Below, piece after piece: positions 42,787 through 52,300 of a stretch of 64,000 nucleotides of DNA. Below the pieces are notes generated by a model. The model had not been told where the DNA came from, made no database searches, and saw only the letters and a program-made list of their open reading frames with translations. Made by a program: the position numbers and the translations under genes. Source of the DNA: Oscillospiraceae bacterium (lineage in GTDB: Bacteria; Bacillota; Clostridia; Oscillospirales; Acutalibacteraceae); assembly GCA_015065645.1 (NCBI GenBank), contig SVPW01000004.1, positions 1-64,000 on the forward strand. The letters are read 5' to 3'. Within the stretch, counting starts at the first letter, position 1. Every line of letters starts with the position of its first letter.

Positions 42787-43287
42787 GTGAGAGGTAAGAA
42801 TATTGTTTTAATAGGAATGCCGGGGGCAGGGAAAAGCACAATAGGTGTAATTCTTGCAAAGGTGTTAAATTATAGCTTTTTAGATACCGATTTAATAATC
42901 CAAAACAAAACAGGTAGTTTGCTTTTTGAAATAATTGAAAATAAAGGTATTGAGCATTTTATAGAAATAGAAAACAGTATTGTAAGTAATATTAAGTGTG
43001 ATAATACCGTGATAGCAACAGGTGGTAGCGTTGTTTTTGGTGCCGATGCAATGCAAAATTTAAAAAGAAATAGCACTATTGTTTATTTAAAACTAAAACC
43101 TGAAGAAATTGAACGCAGGGTGAATAATATAACTACTCGTGGTGTTGTGATGCGCAAAGATGATACAATATATGATATATATCGTGAGCGTGCTGCCCTA
43201 TATGAAAAGTATTCGGATTATATTGTAGAATGTGACGGATTTGATATGGAAGTGATTGTTGAAAAGATTGTAAGAATTATTAAATAA
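42787..43287 (+). CDS. aroK: Shikimate kinase
   Basis: A 166-residue kinase of the aromatic amino acid pathway. The P-loop is GMPGAGKST near residue 11, the shikimate-binding Asp lies in LDTDLII, the glycine-rich loop is ATGGSVVF near 79, and the lid arginine region is TRGVVMRKD. GTG 42787 follows AGAGGTG; another GTG at 42778 lies within that site. No other shikimate gene is adjacent. Some kinases of this family (AroL-like) can have other substrates, but the motifs are canonical. Confidence 0.82.
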   Translation: MRGKNIVLIGMPGAGKSTIGVILAKVLNYSFLDTDLIIQNKTGSLLFEIIENKGIEHFIEIENSIVSNIKCDNTVIATGGSVVFGADAMQNLKRNSTIVYLKLKPEEIERRVNNITTRGVVMRKDDTIYDIYRERAALYEKYSDYIVECDGFDMEVIVEKIVRIIK

Positions 43288-43332
43288 CATTAGCAATAGC
43301 AATATTTGTCCAAAAAATGCGTCATAGATGTC

Positions 43333-43361
43333 TTGAATAATATTGTGTGTTTATGTATAAT
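43333..43361 (+). promoter_or_regulatory. Promoter of the Gfo/Idh cluster
   Basis: TTGAAT (43333-43338) and TATAAT (43356-43361) are separated by 17 bp, 70 bp before the first gene of the oxidoreductase/isomerase run. Confidence 0.6.
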
Positions 43362-43431
43362 AAAAACATAAGAAAAGGAATTTTTTAACTTTTTTCTGTT
43401 CATTTTTATGATTCAAAAACGGTGATAGTTT

Positions 43432-44478
43432 ATGAAAAAAAGGGTCGCAGTAATAGGATATGGTGGGCAGGGTGCTTGGCATTGCGCACAAATAATGAAA
43501 AGTGATGTTGTAACTCTTGCGGGTACTTATGATATAAAAGAAAATCGCAGAGCCGCCGCAAAGGAAAACGGAATTTTTGTCTATGATTCAAATCAAGCAA
43601 TATTTGCCGATAATTCGGTAGATATCGTTGTAGTTGCCACACCAAATGATGTTCATGAGGATTTGGTTGTTTCATCACTTAAATCCGGTAAAAATGTAAT
43701 ATGTGAAAAACCGGTTGCTTTGTCGGTTGATGAATTTGACCGTATGACTGCCGCCGCCGAAGAATCCTGCAAGCTCTTTACAGTTCATCAAAACCGCCGA
43801 TGGGATGTTGATTTTTTGGCTTGTAAAAAGGTTATTGATTCGGGTGAGATTGGCAATGTGCTTCGTATAGAATCCCGTATACACGGCTCTCGTGGAATAC
43901 CAAGTGATTGGCGTTGTAAAAAGGAACCCGGTGGCGGAATGGTACTTGATTGGGGAGTTCATCTCATAGATCAGATGCTGCAACTCATTCCGGAAACAAT
44001 AGTTGGTGTAAATTGTGTTTGCACCCATATTACTAATAGCAAAGTGGATGATGGTTTTCGTTTAGAGCTTGATTTTGCAGGCGGAAAAACTGCACATATT
44101 GAGGTTGGTACATATAATTTCCTTGCAATGCCTCGTTTTTATATGCAGTGTTCTGATGGAAGCTTATATCTTGAAGATTGGCAAAGACCTGCTCATATTG
44201 CAAAGCTTACCCGTTGGATTGAAAAGGATGTAACCCCTGTTCAGAATGCGGCGGGCATTACCAAAACAATGGCTCCTCGTGACTCGTTAACACTTGATGA
44301 ATATGATATTGAGCGTCCGATTAGCGATGTTCATGAATTTTATCGCAACTTCTGTGCCGCTATTAACGGTGAAGCACAGCAGCTAATCCGTTTGGATGAG
44401 GTTAGGCGTGTGCTTTGTGTTATGGAAGCATGTTTTGAATCTGATTTTAAGCATCAAACGCTTAAAGTTAATATATAA
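43432..44478 (+). CDS. Gfo/Idh/MocA-family oxidoreductase
   Basis: A 348-residue NAD(P)-dependent sugar dehydrogenase. The Rossmann motif AVIGYGGQGAWHCAQI is at the N-terminus, and VICEKPVALSVDEFDRM holds the catalytic EKP lysine. The C-terminal alpha/beta dimer domain carries GGGMVLDWGVHLIDQM, including the active-site Asp/His. It starts an apparent four-gene run alternating oxidoreductase and isomerase-like genes. The substrate is unknown; the context is carbohydrate catabolism. Confidence 0.87.
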   Translation: MKKRVAVIGYGGQGAWHCAQIMKSDVVTLAGTYDIKENRRAAAKENGIFVYDSNQAIFADNSVDIVVVATPNDVHEDLVVSSLKSGKNVICEKPVALSVDEFDRMTAAAEESCKLFTVHQNRRWDVDFLACKKVIDSGEIGNVLRIESRIHGSRGIPSDWRCKKEPGGGMVLDWGVHLIDQMLQLIPETIVGVNCVCTHITNSKVDDGFRLELDFAGGKTAHIEVGTYNFLAMPRFYMQCSDGSLYLEDWQRPAHIAKLTRWIEKDVTPVQNAAGITKTMAPRDSLTLDEYDIERPISDVHEFYRNFCAAINGEAQQLIRLDEVRRVLCVMEACFESDFKHQTLKVNI

Positions 44479-44493
44479 AGGAGTGCATATATT

Positions 44494-45408
44494 ATGAAGC
44501 TTGGAATTGTAAGCGCTATTTATGACGGTTTTTCATTTGAAGAAATGATTGATAATGCGTCAGAAAACGGTTATGAGTGTGTAGAGGTTGCCTGCTGGCC
44601 TCAGGGTAAGGCAGAACGCAGATATGCAGGAGTAAGCCATATTGATGTTGATAACACCTCTGCCGAATACATTTCCTATGTAAAGGATTACTGTAAAAAG
44701 AAAAATATTGAAATTTCTTCTCTCGCTTTTTATCCCAATACTATGGATGGAAATCTTGAAAAGCGCAAAGCAAGTATTGACCACCTTAAAAAGGTTATAA
44801 AAATGAGTGCGCTTTTGGGTGTTAATATGGTTACTACATTTATCGGTCGTGACCAAACAAAAACCGTTGAAGAAAACCTTGAAATTTTCAAAGAGGTTTG
44901 GCCTCCCATTATAAAGTTTGCTGAAGAAAATGGTGTTAAGGTTGCCATTGAAAACTGCCCAATGCTTTTTGGTGCTGATCAGTGGCCGGGAGGACAAAAT
45001 CTTTTCACAACACCTAAACTTTGGAGAAAGATGTTTGAGATTTTGCCCTCTGATAACTTCGGTATCAACTATGACCCCAGTCATTTTATTTGGCAGCAGA
45101 TTGATTACATTAAGCCCATTTATGAATTTAAGGATAAGATTTTCCATGTTCATTATAAGGATATTAAAGTTTATCCCGATAAGCTTAATGATGTGGGAAT
45201 TATGGCTTATCCGCTTGAGTATATGAGCCCTAAATTACCAGGTCTTGGTGATGTTGATTGGGGTAAATATGTTTCTGCTTTAACCGATATTGGCTTTGAT
45301 GGCTATACCTGTGTTGAGGTAGAGGATAAGGCATTTGAAGGCTCTCGTGAGCGTGTTCTTGATTCGGTTAAATTAAGCTATCGCTATATGCGGCAGTTTG
45401 TTATTTAA
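44494..45408 (+). CDS. Sugar phosphate isomerase/epimerase-like protein
   Basis: A 304-residue xylose-isomerase-like TIM barrel. Metal-ligand blocks are VAIENCPMLFG, FGINYDPSHFIWQ, IFHVHYKDIKV and TCVEVEDKAFEGS. It lies 16 bp after the first oxidoreductase with an AAGGAG site, so it is cotranscribed. Such pairs act together on inositols or keto-sugars in known systems; the substrate here is not defined. Confidence 0.85.
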   Translation: MKLGIVSAIYDGFSFEEMIDNASENGYECVEVACWPQGKAERRYAGVSHIDVDNTSAEYISYVKDYCKKKNIEISSLAFYPNTMDGNLEKRKASIDHLKKVIKMSALLGVNMVTTFIGRDQTKTVEENLEIFKEVWPPIIKFAEENGVKVAIENCPMLFGADQWPGGQNLFTTPKLWRKMFEILPSDNFGINYDPSHFIWQQIDYIKPIYEFKDKIFHVHYKDIKVYPDKLNDVGIMAYPLEYMSPKLPGLGDVDWGKYVSALTDIGFDGYTCVEVEDKAFEGSRERVLDSVKLSYRYMRQFVI

Positions 45409-45435
45409 ATAATTTTTTTACGGAGGTAAAAAACT

Positions 45436-46593
45436 ATGGCACTTGATATGAATGATTTTTCAACCAACCAAGTAGAAACTGAAGCTGTTGTCAGCGAAAA
45501 GAAAATGCGTATCGGTATAATCGGTACAGGCGGTATTTCCGGAAGCCATATTCAGGCATATCTTAATCAACCTGATGTTGAGCTTGTTGCAGGCTGTGAC
45601 CTTATTCCCGGAAAGGCTGAAAAGAAGTTTGCTTCTTATAATATTGAAGGCGCAAAATTCTTTACTGATTACAAGGAAATGATTGATACTGTAGAAATGG
45701 ATGCTGTATCTGTTTGTACATATAACTGCACACACGCTGAATGTGCAATCTATGCTCTTGAGCATGGTCTCAATGTGCTTCTTGAAAAACCCTTCACCGT
45801 TACTCTTGATGAAGCTGTTGAGGTTATGAAGGCAGAAAAGAAGAGTGGTAAGATTGTATCTGTGGGCTTCCAACCTCGTTTTGATGCAAATATGCAGATG
45901 ATTAAGAAGATTGTAGAATCAGGTGAGCTTGGCCGTGTATTCTATGTTCAAACAGGTGGCGGACGCCGTCATGGTATTCCGGTAGGCTGGTCTGAAACCT
46001 TTATTGAGGGTGATAAGGCAGGTCTTGGTGCTTTGGGCGATATTGGTTGCTATTCTATTGACCTTGTTATGAATGCTTTGGGTAATCCCAAGCCTCTCAC
46101 CGTCACAGGAACAGCTACTGATTATTTTGGAACAACACCTGAAGCTTATGCCGCAGTTGGAAAGCCTCAGTGCGCTGAAAAGTTCTCTGTAGATGACTTT
46201 GCATCAGCTTATATCCGTCTTGAAGGCGGTGTGGTTCTTGACTTCCGTATTTCTTGGTATATGCACCTTGATACTTCGGGTGATACAATTATTTACGGTA
46301 CAAAGGGCTCATTGCGTATTCCTTCTACCGAATGCTGGAACGGTACATTCAATAAGCCTATGACTATTTATCACGATGTTGCAGGCCGTCCTGTTGAAAC
46401 AACCATTCCGCTTCTTCCCGAAACAAAGGATCTTTGGAACAAAAAGATTCGTTCCTTCCTTGATGCTTGTATCACAGGTGGAAAAGCTCCCGTTCCTACC
46501 GATCAGATTATCTATAATCAGGCTATTCTTGACGGTATTAACCGTTCTTCAAAAGCAGGCAAAGAGGTAGAGGTAGTTATACCTGAAATTTAA
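45436..46593 (+). CDS. Gfo/Idh/MocA-family oxidoreductase
   Basis: A 385-residue paralogue of the first oxidoreductase. An N-terminal polar extension of about 20 residues precedes the Rossmann RIGIIGTGGISGSHIQAY. The EKP motif is VLLEKPFTVTLDEAVEVM, and GALGDIGCYSIDLVMNALG marks the C-terminal active-site block. It carries GGAGG before the ATG. The codon choice uses more C-ending codons than its neighbours, consistent with high expression. Confidence 0.88.
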   Translation: MALDMNDFSTNQVETEAVVSEKKMRIGIIGTGGISGSHIQAYLNQPDVELVAGCDLIPGKAEKKFASYNIEGAKFFTDYKEMIDTVEMDAVSVCTYNCTHAECAIYALEHGLNVLLEKPFTVTLDEAVEVMKAEKKSGKIVSVGFQPRFDANMQMIKKIVESGELGRVFYVQTGGGRRHGIPVGWSETFIEGDKAGLGALGDIGCYSIDLVMNALGNPKPLTVTGTATDYFGTTPEAYAAVGKPQCAEKFSVDDFASAYIRLEGGVVLDFRISWYMHLDTSGDTIIYGTKGSLRIPSTECWNGTFNKPMTIYHDVAGRPVETTIPLLPETKDLWNKKIRSFLDACITGGKAPVPTDQIIYNQAILDGINRSSKAGKEVEVVIPEI

Positions 46594-46625
46594 TCATTTG
46601 AGAGTATATTTTGAGGAGTGTTTCT

Positions 46626-47435
46626 ATGGATTTTCCTATAGCTTTACAGCTTTTCACTGTTCGTGATGATATGAAGAATGATTTTGAGGGTACTTTGAAA
46701 ACGGTAAAGGCTCTCGGTTATGATGGTGTTGAGTTTGCAGGTCTCTTCGGTAAAACGAGTGCTCAGGTTAAAAAAATGTGCGAAGAAATAGGTCTGGTAC
46801 CTATTTCTGCACACATTCCGTTTGTGGATATGATAAAGCATACTGATATTCTTAATACTTATGCCGAAATTGGATGTAAGTATGTTGTTATACCATATCT
46901 TACGGAAGAGTACCGTCCGGGTGAGGATAAATTTGCTGAGGTTATAGAGGGCGCTAAAATGCTTGGAGAAAAGGCAAAAAGCCTTGGAATGATGCTTTGC
47001 TATCATAACCACGATTTTGAGTTCACGAAGATTAACGGTGAATATGCTCTCGATATTCTTTATAATGAAGTTTCGGCTGATCTTTTACAGACTGAATTGG
47101 ATACTTGTTGGGTAAATATTGGCGGGGAAGAGCCTGCTGCATATATTCGTAAGTATTCGGGCCGTTGTGAAGTTGTACACCTCAAGGATTTTGTTGGTGG
47201 AAAGGCTGAGAATATGTATGGACTCATCGGCATAGATGAGAACGAAAAAAAGGATACCGGCGGCAAATTTGAATTCCGTCCTGTTGGTTACGGTGTTCAA
47301 AATTTCCCGGGTATCCTTGAAGCTGCAAAGGATGCAGGTGCTTTGTGGATGGTAGTTGAGCAGGATCAGCCAAGTATGGATAAAACTCCAATAGAATGTG
47401 CTGAAATGAGTATCAACTATTTAAAATCACTTTAA
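46626..47435 (+). CDS. Sugar phosphate isomerase/epimerase-like protein
   Basis: A 269-residue TIM barrel of the xylose-isomerase-like family. It begins DFPIALQLFTVRDDMKNDFEGTLKTVKALGYDGVEFA. Metal-site blocks are LCYHNHDFEF, QTELDTCWVNIGG and VVHLKDFVGG. ATG 46626 is chosen for GAGGAG upstream. Its 3' end overlaps the convergent AraC gene by 9 bp. Confidence 0.87.
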   Translation: MDFPIALQLFTVRDDMKNDFEGTLKTVKALGYDGVEFAGLFGKTSAQVKKMCEEIGLVPISAHIPFVDMIKHTDILNTYAEIGCKYVVIPYLTEEYRPGEDKFAEVIEGAKMLGEKAKSLGMMLCYHNHDFEFTKINGEYALDILYNEVSADLLQTELDTCWVNIGGEEPAAYIRKYSGRCEVVHLKDFVGGKAENMYGLIGIDENEKKDTGGKFEFRPVGYGVQNFPGILEAAKDAGALWMVVEQDQPSMDKTPIECAEMSINYLKSL

Positions 47436-48206
47436 TATTTTGCTTTGGTTTCGGTATTCAAGCGGTGTGAGTTTCATTATCTGCTTGAATGACCGATTGA
47501 GTGAGCGTATCGTACCATAGCCGACTTCTTCCGAGATGTCGGCTATTTTTTTATCGCTTTCAAGAAGTAATGCACAGGCGGTTTTAACCCTTAAAAGATT
47601 TATGTAATCATTAAATCCTAATTCTAATTTGCGGTTGATAAGGTGAGAAATATAATATTTATTAAGGTGCAGTTCATCTGCAACCTGACCAAGACTTATA
47701 TCTTCGGTAAAATGCTCCGAACAATACTGTAAAATACTGCGAAGTGTAGAATTATCCGAAGATAAATTAGGCTTTAGGTCGAGCATCGGTATTAAAATTC
47801 CCAAAATTATATTGATATAACCAACCGATACAGTGTTGAAATTTTGATTGAAGTTATCAACTATCTTTTGAAACATTTCTTGAATTTGAGAATCGCAGGT
47901 AAAATTATTTTTTTGAGGCACATAATTGGTAAACTGATTTTTAAGTCCAAAAACAAAATCTGATGATATTATATATACATAAAAAATGCCACTTATATGT
48001 GTTTTATAATAGTGGATTTGGTTTGGAAAAGCTATAAAAGTATCGCCGTTTTTTAAATTGCAAACGGTGCTGTCGGCGTAAGCACTTGCTTCACCGTCTT
48101 TAACATATATTATTTCAATTTCATTATGAAGATGGGGAATAGGAGTTAATGCTCTATTGATGAAAAATGTAAATGGATCAGTCTTTTTTTCGAATATTAC
48201 ATTCAT
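47427..48206 (-). CDS. AraC-family regulator with cupin domain
   Basis: A 259-residue regulator. A cupin-like sensor domain lies at about residues 1-140 (HLHNEIEIIYVKDGEASAYAD; GDTFIAFPNQIHYYKT), and the C-terminal double helix-turn-helix at about 160-255 (ISLGQVADELHLNKYYISHLIN; IADISEEVGYGTIRSLNRSFKQIMKLTPLEYR). Such proteins activate sugar-utilisation genes after ligand binding. It is convergent with the isomerase run and is probably the local regulator of one of the flanking clusters. Confidence 0.87.
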   Translation of the reverse strand: MNVIFEKKTDPFTFFINRALTPIPHLHNEIEIIYVKDGEASAYADSTVCNLKNGDTFIAFPNQIHYYKTHISGIFYVYIISSDFVFGLKNQFTNYVPQKNNFTCDSQIQEMFQKIVDNFNQNFNTVSVGYINIILGILIPMLDLKPNLSSDNSTLRSILQYCSEHFTEDISLGQVADELHLNKYYISHLINRKLELGFNDYINLLRVKTACALLLESDKKIADISEEVGYGTIRSLNRSFKQIMKLTPLEYRNQSKILK

Positions 48207-48270
48207 TTTTTTATATATCCTTTTAAGAAATATTTTTTAAATTATATACTATTATGTTGTTAAATGCAAT

Positions 48271-48314
48271 AAAAACGGATAAAAATCCAATTGTGATTTT
48301 TTATCCGTTTTTTT
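48271..48314. terminator. Terminator between the two AraC genes
   Basis: AAAAACGGATAAAAA pairs with TTTTTTATCCGTTTTT. It lies downstream of the second AraC gene (minus strand). Confidence 0.68.
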
Positions 48315-48324
48315 AATATTTAGA

Positions 48325-49128
48325 TTACTTATCAGCAGTGTTATTTTCAGATAAGGCTCTTAATTTTTTTCTGTAAGCACCGGGAGTAATATTATAATAC
48401 TTTTTATAAAGCCTTATAAAATAATCAGGGCTTGTAAATCCGCACTCATAAGCTAAATCCGCAATACATATATCGGTTGTAGAAAGCATTTTATTGGCAT
48501 AAAGCATAGCCGCATCAGCAAGGTCTTTATTAGGAGAAATACCAAAAAGAGAATGGTATTTTGTTGAAAATCTTGAACGGCTTAAATTTACATACTCTGC
48601 CATTGTTGCAACAGACCAGCTTCCCGGATTTTGATATATAAGAGTTCTGAGGTTGTCAAAACGGGTTTGGGTTGAAAAGCCGTCAAATGTGATTCTCCGT
48701 CTCTGCTCTTTTGAAATCATTGTAAACATTTCAAAAATAATAGAATCAATACCTTCAATATAATTATTGAATTTTTTAACGGTATGCGTTTCAACAAGCT
48801 CAATTGCATCGGTAATTTCATTTTGCAAATTGGTGTAAAAAATACGGTTCAGCGGAATGTGCAATTCTTCAAAAATATTTTCATTTGTAATGTTAAAATG
48901 TAAAAAGTTATGCATCATTCGTATTTTTTTTGCAGTGTAGTTTAATTTGCTTCCAGGAGTGAAAATAATACAGGCATTTGAAGATGTATCAATTTCTTCT
49001 CCGTTAAGCTTGATGCAGATAGGATTGATAAAATGTAAAAATATATAAGTTTTAGCTTCAGCATTAATGGTAAAACCTATTTTTTGATGCTTTAAATGCA
49101 TTGCCTGTTCAGCAGTAAATAAAGGCAT
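48325..49128 (-). CDS. AraC-family regulator
   Basis: A 267-residue regulator. The N-terminal half is a cupin-like sensor (residues about 10-110, IFLHFINPICIKLNGEEID). The C-terminal half is an AraC double helix-turn-helix (WSVATMAEYVNLSRSRFSTKYHSLFGISPNKDL; ICIADLAYECGFTSPDYFIRLYKKYYNITPGAYRKK). The start at 49128 has CGGAG nearby; a GTG at 49146 is upstream of it. It is divergent from the large dockerin gene, the usual arrangement for its activator. Confidence 0.87.
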   Translation of the reverse strand: MPLFTAEQAMHLKHQKIGFTINAEAKTYIFLHFINPICIKLNGEEIDTSSNACIIFTPGSKLNYTAKKIRMMHNFLHFNITNENIFEELHIPLNRIFYTNLQNEITDAIELVETHTVKKFNNYIEGIDSIIFEMFTMISKEQRRRITFDGFSTQTRFDNLRTLIYQNPGSWSVATMAEYVNLSRSRFSTKYHSLFGISPNKDLADAAMLYANKMLSTTDICIADLAYECGFTSPDYFIRLYKKYYNITPGAYRKKLRALSENNTADK

Positions 49129-49287
49129 TTTATCAACTCCGTTCACTTTTTAATTATCATATCATATTTGAAGTTTAATTGCAATTTTTATTTTTGATTT
49201 TGACCGACTTTTTGTTTTATTAAAAACTTTAAAATCGATTTATTATTTTGAGGTTTGCATAAATGAATCAAAAAGCAAAATGAAATA

Positions 49288-49316
49288 TTGCGGTTTTTGT
49301 GCAAATGTGATATTGT
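49288..49316 (+). promoter_or_regulatory. Candidate promoter of the dockerin gene
   Basis: TTGCGG (49288-49293) and TATTGT (49311-49316) are separated by 17 bp in the divergent AraC-dockerin intergenic region. The weak hexamers fit a promoter needing an activator. Confidence 0.4.
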
Positions 49317-49361
49317 TAAATTGCGGATAATTCCGAAAAAATGAATTGGAGGAATAGCAAA

Positions 49362-52300
49362 ATGAAAAAAGTTTTAGCGCTTGTTCTCAGTATGGCACTC
49401 GTTCTAAGTGTGTTCGTTTTTCCTGTAGCCACTTTTACTGCTTCTGCTGAGGGCGAAAAATCCACCACCGCACTTTCTTTTAGCGATGCTATCACAGTTT
49501 TGGATGAGGAAATCAATCCAAGAGCAATTCGCACAAAAGTTCTTAGTGACGGTACAGTTGCCGCTGTTTATTACAGAAGCGGCAGCGGAATTTACTATGC
49601 CACCAGTAATAACGGCGGCGTAACATTTTCTGAAGGGGTAAAGATTATCGGTAATGCAACCGATAGCGTGCTTGCGGCTTCAGAAGAGGTAACCACACAA
49701 ACCACACTTGCTAAAGAGTATGTTGCAACATACGGTCAGTATGGTCGTGGCAGACTTGAAGCGCAAAATCCGAATCTTGTTGAACTCAAGAACGGTGATG
49801 TAGCGGCTTTTTATCGCTATAACACTTTTGAGACCGACCCCACAAATAAGCCTTGGAGCATTTATTATGCTTCTATCTGCTATCAGATTCTTGATAAGGA
49901 TACCGGCGTTTGGGGCGATGTACAGGTAATGTATGAATGTACCCAAGAGGATGTTGTTGCTGATTCGGGCTCTCCTTACGGTGTGTGGGAGCCGGACCCT
50001 GTTTACATAGGCGATGAACTTTTCTGTTACTTTGCAGATACCGATCTTCCCGGAAATGTTAGTTATCAGCATATTATGTATTGTGTATATGATGAAGATA
50101 CCGGTAAGTTCGGGGCACCTGCTATTGCACAAAATGGTATTAACCACGAGTCCCGTGACGGTATGAGTGTTGTTACCAAGCTTTCAGACGGCACTTATGC
50201 AATGGTATTTGAGTCCACAAGAACAGACAAAGATGATTATACCGATATTCACAATTCTACTACTTTTGTTATTAAAATGTCCTTCTCAGAAGACGGTAGA
50301 ACCTGGACCGATCCTGTTATCGTTGCAAAACCCAATCCTGTTAATGAGCCTGCCACAGCATCTGATGAGTATGCCGTATGTGCAGCTCCTTATGTTGTAA
50401 CACTGCCTGACGGTCGTCTTGCAGTTTCTTATCAGACTACCGACCGCTATATCGGTACAACACCTAACCGTGTATCTTACCGTATAGGTACTCAGGTTGC
50501 AATTTCTTCTCAAGCTATTACTTATGATACCTTTGCAAATAATTCTATAGATGATGATGTAACTTCCTATTTTGCAGCAGAGTACAATCCCGGTGTACAC
50601 GCTGAAAATGATTTTTCTAAATCTGCAAGCCTTATGGTAAACAATAATAGACTTTATGTTTATTACAGTGTGGGCGAAAATGTTTGGACTGAGGTTGACG
50701 GTGTTGTAACCGAAAAGCATAACTTCGGTGATGTAAGAATGGCTTATATGCAGTTGCCAAAAGAAGATGAAATTGATGCCGCAAACAGAAATAATTATAT
50801 CGTATATCACAACAATAAAAAGGATGTAACCGTTAATGATGACGGCTCGTTCTCATTTGCAACAGGCACTACAAATATGCTTTACGGCAAGGAAGAAAAG
50901 GTAGTAGTTGACAAAGATATTGCTATCGGTGATCTTTATTCTGAAAGCACTTATACAAGACATGCAGGAACATATACCTTTAATACTACAGATGATTTTA
51001 TCAGAACTTCCGGTCAAGGTAAGGCTATAATTACTTCTACTGCTAATATGACCTCTTTTGATGCAAGTGTTACTATACAGGGTAATAATATTTCCGGTGA
51101 TATAAATGAGGGTTATGTCTTGGGCGGTGTAACACTCTTTACCAATCCTAATACATTAACAGCTACTACCTTTAATCCTGAAGGCGTCCTATTAGCTATC
51201 AGAAGAAACACATCAAAGTTGAATTTGGTAGAGTTGGTTGTTCGTTATTGCGATGCTGCCGGAGTAGCAAAATGGTCGAAAGCTTATACACTTTCCAGCA
51301 CTTTTGATACAACTGATTTAGATCCTAAATTTACAATGAATCTTTCTGTTGACGAAAGCGGTATTTCTGTTAAGGTTTATAATGCTGAAACAGGCAAACA
51401 AATGGGTACAGATTATGAATTACCTCTTACCAATGGTGGTCTTACCTTTAAAAAAGGTGCATTGGGCTTTGCTGTAAACGGTGTTCATACCTTTACCAAT
51501 TTTACTGTTACAAATGCTAAAGAAAAAGTAAATGTTGATAACAGTGTTATGGAAACAGCAGGCGATCTTAATGCTTCTGCAACCTTTAATTTCCCGAGTG
51601 ATATAGCTGTTGGAAATCAGATTGGTATGTCTTTCAGAGTTAAGTCTGCTGCCGATGCTTCTCCCGGACTTAGCGGTTATGTTGTAAAACTTCTCCAAAC
51701 AGTTTCTACTGAGGATAATTTCCAGGTTCAGCTTACCCGTTACGGAACAAATGCTGATGGTACTGTAAATGTTAATCTTGGTAATATGTACACCGAAAAA
51801 GCTGATATTTTAGGAGAAGATAACAGCGAAGCCGGTAAATCCATAAAGATGGATGCAAATTTGAGGGATAATATTCTTACAATAACCCTTACTAATGTTG
51901 CAAATCCGTCTCTTACTTCTACTCATGTTTTTGATTTGACTAAAGCAAGCGGTGCTTACAGCGATTATTATGCAGAAGGCGGCTTCGGATTTTTCAAGAA
52001 CGGAAACACCACAAATATCACTGTTTCTGATATAAGTTTTGAAAAGTGCGCTAAAAACGTAAATGACATTGCTGATAACAGTGTTTATACAGTATACGCT
52101 CCTGATGAAAGTGCAGGCGTAACCTATCAGGATAATGCATTTGTTAATAATGATGCTGTAACAAAGAAGATTATGCTTAATGATGTTATCGCTTCAAATC
52201 TCAAGGCTGATGCAACCTTTGAGGTCGGTTTTGATGGCAATATTAAGGGCGGTATTATCTTCCGTGCTGCAAATGTTGGTAATTCAATAGATGCTATGGA

